DNA from: Glomus cerebriforme
Lineage: Eukaryota; Glomeromycota; Glomeromycetes; Glomerales; Glomeraceae
Direction: 5' to 3'
NCBI GenBank assembly: GCA_003550305.1
Contig: QKYT01000050.1
Location: 133,830-147,816, forward strand
Length of the DNA stretch: 13,987 bases
Part shown: positions 8,821 to 13,987 of the stretch, piece by piece
Layout: each line of letters opens with the position of its first letter
How positions within the stretch are numbered: position 1 is the stretch's first letter
Made by a program: the position numbers and the translations under genes
The notes under the pieces: generated by a model
The model's input: the letters and a program-made list of their open reading frames with translations, nothing else
What the model was told of the DNA's origin: nothing
Databases searched by the model: none

Positions 8821-9059
8821 GTACAGACAAAGATGAAGAAAAGATCAAATGGTATTTTGAATCAGCTGAAAATGGAAATGTAATTATCCAAAATAATTTA
8901 GTATATTATTATGCAAATAGCAGATAAAATAAAACAAAAGCATTTGAATGTAATATGAAATTGGCTAAAAATAATTATATAGGAATTGTTATTATTGAAT
9001 TAATAGAGATTAAAAAAAAGCTTAGGTTAAAAATAAATAGCATTATATTTGGGTTATAG
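8811..9059 (+). pseudogene. Relic Sel1 repeats downstream of the frameshift
   Basis: After the stop at 8818-8820, Sel1 coding continues in the +2 frame: IIGTDKDEEKIKWYFESAEN, then VIIQNNLVYYYANSR and TAA at 8925-8927. The same frame goes on with NKTKAFECNMKLAKNNY to TAG at 9057-9059. The sequence lacks a codon or two of the motif and has lost conserved Cys and Trp positions. It is former C-terminus, now noncoding unless frameshifting or an assembly error restores it. Confidence 0.75.
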
Positions 9060-9610
9060 AGGAAATACTTATAGGCGAGATAAACCATTTTTGTGAATTA
9101 TTTTATGTAATTTTTTTTTTTAATTTTTAACATGTATTAGATTTATTATTGGTAAGCATAATGATCTATGCTCGAATTAGCCGGTCAATTATATTTTTGA
9201 AAATGATATTTTTATTATAACATAAATGGTTTATTGATATTTATTCCTATAATATAAATCCAATAAATCCAATATTTGCTATTAAATATTACAAACAATA
9301 ATCCTAATAACCTATGATAAAAAAAAATAAATTCAAAGATTGTTAATATCAGTATCAAATTCCCTCTATATTCATAAATAACAAAAACTAAATAACTTAT
9401 AATATAATTATTTAGATATAAAAAAAAATTATATTTTAAAAACCCATTAAATTTATAAAATGGACTTTATTTGAATTTTGGCATTTGCCCTATTCATTGT
9501 CTTGTGATAAAGTACTAATTTGATATTGCAAGCTCGCATTAAGGATAATACATAAAGATAGTCAGTTGTTTCCATTATTTGAATTGCCATGATAGTGCCT
9601 CTTGTAATAT
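9060..9610. other. AT-rich spacer after the Sel1 gene
   Basis: Probable 3' untranslated and intergenic sequence with homopolymer runs (T11 near 9110-9121). No open frame, RNA gene or repeat stands out. Confidence 0.5.
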
Positions 9611-9618
9611 TATTACAA

Positions 9619-9726
9619 CTACCCTATAAAAAAATTTCTGGAAACGCCTCCGATAAATGATCATTTTCTGGTTTTTATTCCAAAATTCAGAAATGTGATC
9701 ATTTTTCTAAAATTTTTTTATAGGGC
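9619..9726. mobile_element. MITE-like palindromic element
   Basis: 108-bp element with perfect 16-bp inverted ends: CCCTATAAAAAAATTT at 9622-9637 and its exact complement AAATTTTTTTATAGGG at 9710-9725. The inner parts pair as well: TGATCATTTTCTG (9659-9671) against CAGAAATGTGATCA (9688-9701). Apart from an insert around CGCCTCCG, nearly the whole element is one hairpin. It is bracketed by TATTACAA at 9611-9618 and 9727-9734, an 8-bp target duplication as hAT elements make. A TA duplication (Tc1/mariner) is the alternative reading, because TA also flanks CCC...GGGC. No transposase is encoded. The family is unassigned. Confidence 0.75.
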
Positions 9727-9892
9727 TATTACAAGTTTGAAAATATGGACTGGTTACCAAGACAGATTGATAGCCTTTGTATTTGACATATTTTTATTTG
9801 TAGTATTTGGATGTGATAAAGATTCTAATCACTTTTAAATTTTCAAATCGCAATCAGTAGTTCTAGGTTTTATGAGGTTGATTATACCATGC

Positions 9893-9915
9893 ACCATATA
9901 TACCATATATACCAT
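9893..9915. repeat. Short tandem repeat
   Basis: ACCATATAT twice, then ACCAT: a 9-bp unit repeated about 2.5 times. Minor microsatellite with no visible role. Confidence 0.6.
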
Positions 9916-10644
9916 TATCAATGAAGAACAATTTTATTTTCCATTTGAGTGTTCGCTCAATTTGCATTAAGGCTGTTCAAATTTAAAGGCTTGTTTAACA
10001 TCATAAAAATTAAATATCAAGGGGATAATCAACAACAAATATATATAAATTTTTTTTAAATATTTTACACCTTATGTGATGGTACACGATATATATGATT
10101 GATAATTATGATTTTAGGAGAAGGTATGATAAAAAACTTTTAAATTGATAAGGCAGCAGTAAAACTGAAAATCATTTTTTTTTTTACATTTAATTGTCAT
10201 CATAAAATTATCAAAAGTTTTTAGATATAAACAAAAGAATAAGTATTATACAACTTACTGATACACCATTTACATTTTCTGCATTTATATAAAATTTCAG
10301 ATATTGTAAAAAGGAAAAATCAGAATGAAATTAAAAAGAATTATAATTAAAGTATATTTAAGAAGAAATAAAATTTTGATTTATTGAAAACAAGAAAAAA
10401 ATGATCAGGTTAAAATAAATTAAGTATAGCTCAGACAATATCAAAATAAGTATATTATTTAAATTTAAACTTTTGTCCAAAATCCAAACTTGAAACTTTT
10501 GAAGAACTCATTTTGCCAAATTTACTAGCCAAATTATTAATACAGTAAATATGTTTTCAAGTAATTTATTAACTTATTATTTATTTAAGATACTAGTATT
10601 AGAAATCTTCATCTCATTTGATAGTCTTCTTCTTAAAATCTTGC
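9916..10644. other. AT-rich spacer
   Basis: No gene is visible. The only structure is an inverted pair, AAAAACTTTT at 10132-10141 and AAAAGTTTTT at 10213-10222, spanning 91 bases. It is too short and AT-rich to call an element with confidence. Confidence 0.45.
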
Positions 10645-10715
10645 TTCAATGACTTTTTGGTAATGTGTTTTGATGTCTTTTTTCAATGACTTTTTGGTAA
10701 TGTGTTTTGATGTCT
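10645..10715. repeat. 37-bp tandem duplication
   Basis: Bases 10645-10678 equal 10682-10715 exactly (34 bases, period 37). On the minus strand the copies read KTSKHITKKSLK in one frame and DIKTHYQKVIE in another, so the 3n+1 period switches frame. It sits in a possible minus-strand coding relic. Confidence 0.85.
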
Positions 10716-10835
10716 ATTTATCATTATCAAAAGAAGTTATCTCAATCAGTACATTCCATTTGGTAGTCTTTTCTTGATTGCCTGTTTTAATACCTTTTTA
10801 TTATTCCCTTTTTCATCAGGAGAAGTTACTACCAT
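10713..10835 (-). pseudogene. Possible minus-strand coding relic
   Basis: From ATG at 10835 the minus strand reads MVVTSPDEKGNNKKVLKQ and on through KKRLPNGMY to a stop after 28 codons. It continues into the duplicated lysine-rich stretch at 10645-10715. The composition is more protein-like than the surroundings, but it is short and no family is recognised. Confidence 0.2.
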
Positions 10836-11279
10836 ATAAAGCTAAAATTTAAAAATAAACTGGAATCATACTTATTAGCTACTATTTTATAAAATAGTAT
10901 ACAGGCTGTACAACATAGGCTAAGTTAGAAGAAAATTGCTTAAAAAAAAATAATGTTGATGTTCATTCATATAAAAAGAATTTTGAGTTTCCAGCAAATA
11001 TTTGGTACAATTGGACCTAAATACTCAAAGCTTAAGATAGGTTTCACTAATTGTAATATGTCACTAAAAGACATGGTATTTGGGAATATGAATATAAATA
11101 TTAATTAAGAAATTCTTAATAATTACCCAGTTTATGCTTTGTTTAGTACATTTTACTTCCCTTTCAGTTAGAAGTTTTATTGCAATAATGATATGTAAAA
11201 TTTTAAATAAATTAATCCATTTTTGTTCATTGTGGTAACTATATACATAGTATTAAGATAATAATTATTCTAATGCACT

Positions 11280-11446
11280 TCATGCAATGAAATTTCTATC
11301 TGGTATAGTATTCATGTATTCTTCTTCTTCTGGCCAAGGTATTTCATTATTCAAAAAAATTACCTTGATTTCCTTTATAAACCATTTTAACTGTCTCCTT
11401 TATGAACCATTTTAACTGTCATGTGATAGCTACTGTAATCTTCGCC
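11280..11446 (-). pseudogene. Minus-strand coding relic split by a 25-bp duplication
   Basis: Two minus-strand pieces look like protein. From 11446 a frame reads GEDYSSYHMTVKMVHKGDS to a stop at 11387-11389. From 11399 another frame reads QLKWFIKEIKVIFLNNEI, then PWPEEEEYMNTIPDRNFIA, ending at TGA 11280-11282. The frame switch lies in a 25-bp tandem duplication, so the duplication itself may have broken the gene. The product is unknown. Confidence 0.3.
11371..11420. repeat. 25-bp tandem duplication
   Basis: 11371-11395 and 11396-11420 are two head-to-tail 25-base copies differing at one base (CCTTTATAAACC versus CCTTTATGAACC). The period is 3n+1, so it shifts any reading frame crossing it. 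Confidence 0.9.
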
Positions 11447-11793
11447 TCAGTTTAAATGCATCCATCACCTTGCTCATAATATTACAATAAATTCATAAAT
11501 GTTTTGTAATGTACAATTCTTTTTTTGTGAACTTCGTTAAATTTTACAATGAAGATTAAGTCTGTATAATGTGTCTTCTTTTGTGATAAAGACTATAAAG
11601 TCTGTCTTTAATATCATTACTATACTAAATGAAAATTAAATATTATCAGTATGAATAAGATTTTTTGTTATTTATCTTTTATTTCCTTAATAATAGTTAC
11701 ATTAATTCATTGAATTTTATCAGTTTAGTTAAAAAAAAAAGTGTATTTACTAATTGAATTTTAAATATGGGTTTTTGAAGCATATCATTTTAG

Positions 11794-12174
11794 GTTTTTG
11801 TAGACTGGAAAACAAACTGGACTTGGTGAGTAGTTTTTTTTTTTTTTTTGTATTTTAATTAAAAGAGAAACATTCTAGCATTTCTTTCTTTGTTTTTTGT
11901 AGGATTTGTGAGATAAAATTAAAACCAGATTTTAAGGTGAGGGTAAATGGATAAGAAACTACATATTTATAAAATATTTACGGTTTTCTTTGGTATATAA
12001 AAAACTCAATTCATCTAATTTTGAAAAAAAAATAGTCATTCTTATATAAAAGAATTCAAGAAAAATTATATCTGACTTTTACTTTTGAACTTTTATAACT
12101 TGATGAGAATGAACTATTGCATGTTATTATTAGGAGAATTAATAGGAGGTATGTTAGGAACAAATAATTTAAAA
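11794..12174 (+). other. Exon-like segments with splice signals, gene uncertain
   Basis: A possible exon at 11794-11825 follows ATCATTTTAG and ends at donor GTGAGT. The interval 11826-11902 (77 nt, T-rich, ending TTTTTTGTAG) has intron form. A second segment, 11903-11936, ends at another donor (GTGAGG). Joined, the two read VFVDWKTNWTW then ICEIKLKPDFK without a stop. Further on, 12109-12174 reads MNYCMLLLGELIGGMLGTNN followed by LK and a GTAAGC donor, with a competing frame DENELLHVIIRRINRRY. This may be a relic or a gene with very small exons. No family is recognised and chance cannot be excluded. Confidence 0.25.
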
Positions 12175-12180
12175 GTAAGC

Positions 12181-13479
12181 AAAAAGGTTATGAATACACT
12201 ACATAAATATACACTCTGGATTATATGAATTGTAATTATTTAGCTTTCTATAAATGCACACACTCTCTGAATACACTATTATAAAAAAAATAAATGGATA
12301 ATAAATTAAATATACTGTATCGTTTTTATATATATTTTGCAAATTCGTTATTAACTTTGTTGTATATTCCAAAACTTCAAATCTATTTTTCCTTTTTAAA
12401 TATATAATATGTATTGTTATCTATTTATAACATGATTATTTCATTATAGGAATCTTTATTATTTCTAAATTCAAGTCAGTAATAAATACCTGTGAGAATA
12501 TATATGTAATCAAATTGGAAATATCTGTAAGGTTATATAGCCTACATAATGGATAAATGAGAAAATTAATTATCTTATAATCAAAAAACTTAACAGGTGC
12601 AAATTTGATTGTTGATAAAATGTGTAACATAATAAATTTTTTCACACGTCAATGTAATATTTAAACAAATGTACAAGATTATAAAGTACATTTGAAAATC
12701 AATGAATAACAAAGGGACTATAATTAGTTATTATGTATTTAGGTTATAATATAATTTTTCCCACCCTTGCATTGTTTAACGGCCTAAAGAAGATTAGTAT
12801 TTTATGGCTTAATATTATCTGTTATATGAAAAATCAATTACACATAATTAGACTATTTTATACTTTTAATGTAATAATGCAAAATATTTGCGCGACAATA
12901 ATAAAATGGTCATTGCATGGGACTAGATGTGTCTGAAACTTATCAAATATTTATTAAATAGAACATCTATACAATTTTACAAAAAAGTTATTATTCCCTA
13001 ATTATATTAATCAATAATTAATTATTTTTTTTATCAGTCTTATTTGATATTTATTATAATCCATTCGAAAAATAAAAATATTAGTATTAAGATTTTTTTA
13101 GTGAATTGGAATTTTTTTTGGAGAATAAAAATGTTTCAGATTGTAAATCATATATTTAAATTGAAAAAAAAAGGGTATGAATGAGAAATAAGTATGCTTA
13201 AATCAATCTTATGGCAAGAACTATATTTCAATTTGTCAAATGTTTTAAATAAATATTCAGAGATCAACTATTCTATGATGCAATGATAAAATAAATGAAA
13301 TTTTGACATATATTCTGGTATATAATTAAGATTGTTCATTGAAAAAATCTATAAAGTAAATTAGGAAAAAATATTTTCCAAATAGGTTAATAATTCATGG
13401 ATTTTGCGGTAGCTTTATAGCTTTTGTAGATTAATCGATTACCTATTCCATATTAGACACCTATTTAATCTCATTTACG
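12181..13479. other. AT-rich spacer, no supported gene
   Basis: Open stretches of 67-69 codons exist at 12436-12645 (-) and 12733-12936 (+). Both are rich in Ile, Leu, Phe and Asn, as random AT-rich frames are, and neither shows a recognisable motif or clear splice context. GAATACACTA near 12192 recurs near 12269, a weak local repeat. Confidence 0.5.
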
Positions 13480-13612
13480 TAAGCGACACACATATTTGCT
13501 GAAAATCATTCGACCAGAATTATTATTATAACTCACGTGATCCTCCTTATTAGTTAATTCTGACCGACACTATATGTTTGGCCCAGGACTGAAAGACCGC
13601 AGCCTTACCATC
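13480..13612. other. GC-richer island, possible transposon fragment
   Basis: Composition is visibly less AT-rich than the flanks, with the perfect palindrome TCACGTGA (13533-13540) and a stretch GGCCCAGGACTGAAAGACCG from 13580. No open frame, tRNA fold or terminal repeat is found. A change of composition this sharp suggests a different origin, probably a piece of a repeat element. Confidence 0.35.
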
Positions 13613-13910
13613 GTTATTTAAATGATATTTTGTATTTGAACAAAAAAATTAGTCTTTTTTACTTACCAATGAATTGCTAAACCTAAATATATATTATTAT
13701 ATTAAAAATAAAGTTAAATTCACCAATTACCTTTACTTGAATGGTTGTTAACGTTACAATCTATTTTAAACTTTTTAATTAGCTGATCAAAATAAGGATT
13801 TCTTCCTGATATTCTATAAAATTTTCTCTTAAATAACATTGAGAATAACTCCTCTGTCAAATATTCTAATTTTATATAATATAATTAAGCAAAAATATCT
13901 TAGTATTGTT

Positions 13911-13987
13911 GTAGCCCAAACACTACCATGTTCCAAATCAAACTTGGGAAACCCTTATATCCGAAACTTGACCATGTCCCAAACTAA
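13911..13987. repeat. Start of a direct-repeat tract cut by the window edge
   Basis: ACCATGTTCCAAA at 13925-13937 and ACCATGTCCCAAA at 13971-13983 differ at one base. CCCAAACACTA (13915-13925) and CCCAAACTAA (13978-13987) are a second pair. CTTGGG/CCCAAA also gives a local inverted pair. It looks like the edge of a repeated element continuing to the right. Confidence 0.45.

Noticed and set aside
7847..8848. Three minus-strand ORFs opposite the Sel1 array
   Set aside because: They arise from the 108-bp periodicity of the Sel1 repeats; their His/Leu/Tyr-rich repeats mirror the sense codons.
10132..10222. Second MITE with AAAAACTTTT ends
   Set aside because: Only 10 AT-rich bases pair, no target duplication, and the interior does not fold.
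12436..12645. 69-codon minus-strand ORF
   Set aside because: Hydrophobic AT-driven composition, no family match recognised. Internal splice-like sites (CCT|GTTAAG, TATGTAG|GC) do not give a better frame when joined.
12733..12936. 67-codon plus-strand ORF
   Set aside because: No motif, no splice context, and the length is expected by chance in a window this size and composition.

Overview
The window looks like a piece of an arbuscular mycorrhizal fungal genome (Glomeromycotina, most like Rhizophagus irregularis). The DNA is very AT-rich. Introns are about 60-77 nt with GT..AG ends. The two convincing genes belong to families hugely expanded in that genus: a tyrosine-kinase-like (TKL) protein kinase with the genus-typical N-terminal Cys motif, and a Sel1-repeat protein. 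The assignment rests on recognising the proteins; no database search was possible.

Layout. 1-1804 (+) is a three-exon kinase gene entering from the left edge. It carries two kinase N-lobes in a row, the first degenerate and the second intact, followed by one complete C-lobe. 1805-3660 is AT-rich spacer with only one doubtful short ORF. 3660-4460 is a purine-rich, decayed repeat array whose minus strand carries recurrent splice-like signals. 4564-5700 (+) is a broken multi-exon gene of unknown family whose last two exons are still clean. 5864-6168 (-) holds another coding relic. 7096-8820 (+) is an intronless Sel1-repeat gene stopped early by a frameshift; relic repeats continue to 9059. 9619-9726 is a small palindromic MITE flanked by TATTACAA direct repeats. 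From 9735 to the right edge the sequence is mostly spacer with short exon-like relics on both strands, small tandem duplications, a GC-richer island near 13.5 kb and the start of a repeat at the right edge.

The two families fit together biologically: Rhizophagus has large sets of TKL kinases and Sel1 proteins, some fused into one protein, thought to act in signalling as catalytic and scaffold partners. Nothing here shows that these two genes are co-regulated. All eight ambiguous bases (N) lie inside these two genes, none in the roughly 10 kb outside them.

The most interesting signal is the kinase gene. Exon 1 (degenerate N-lobe) and exon 2 (intact N-lobe) both end at a phase-0 junction right after the alpha-C glutamate codon. 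Exon 1 could therefore also splice in frame straight to exon 3. That would give a choice between an active-looking kinase and a pseudokinase from one locus.
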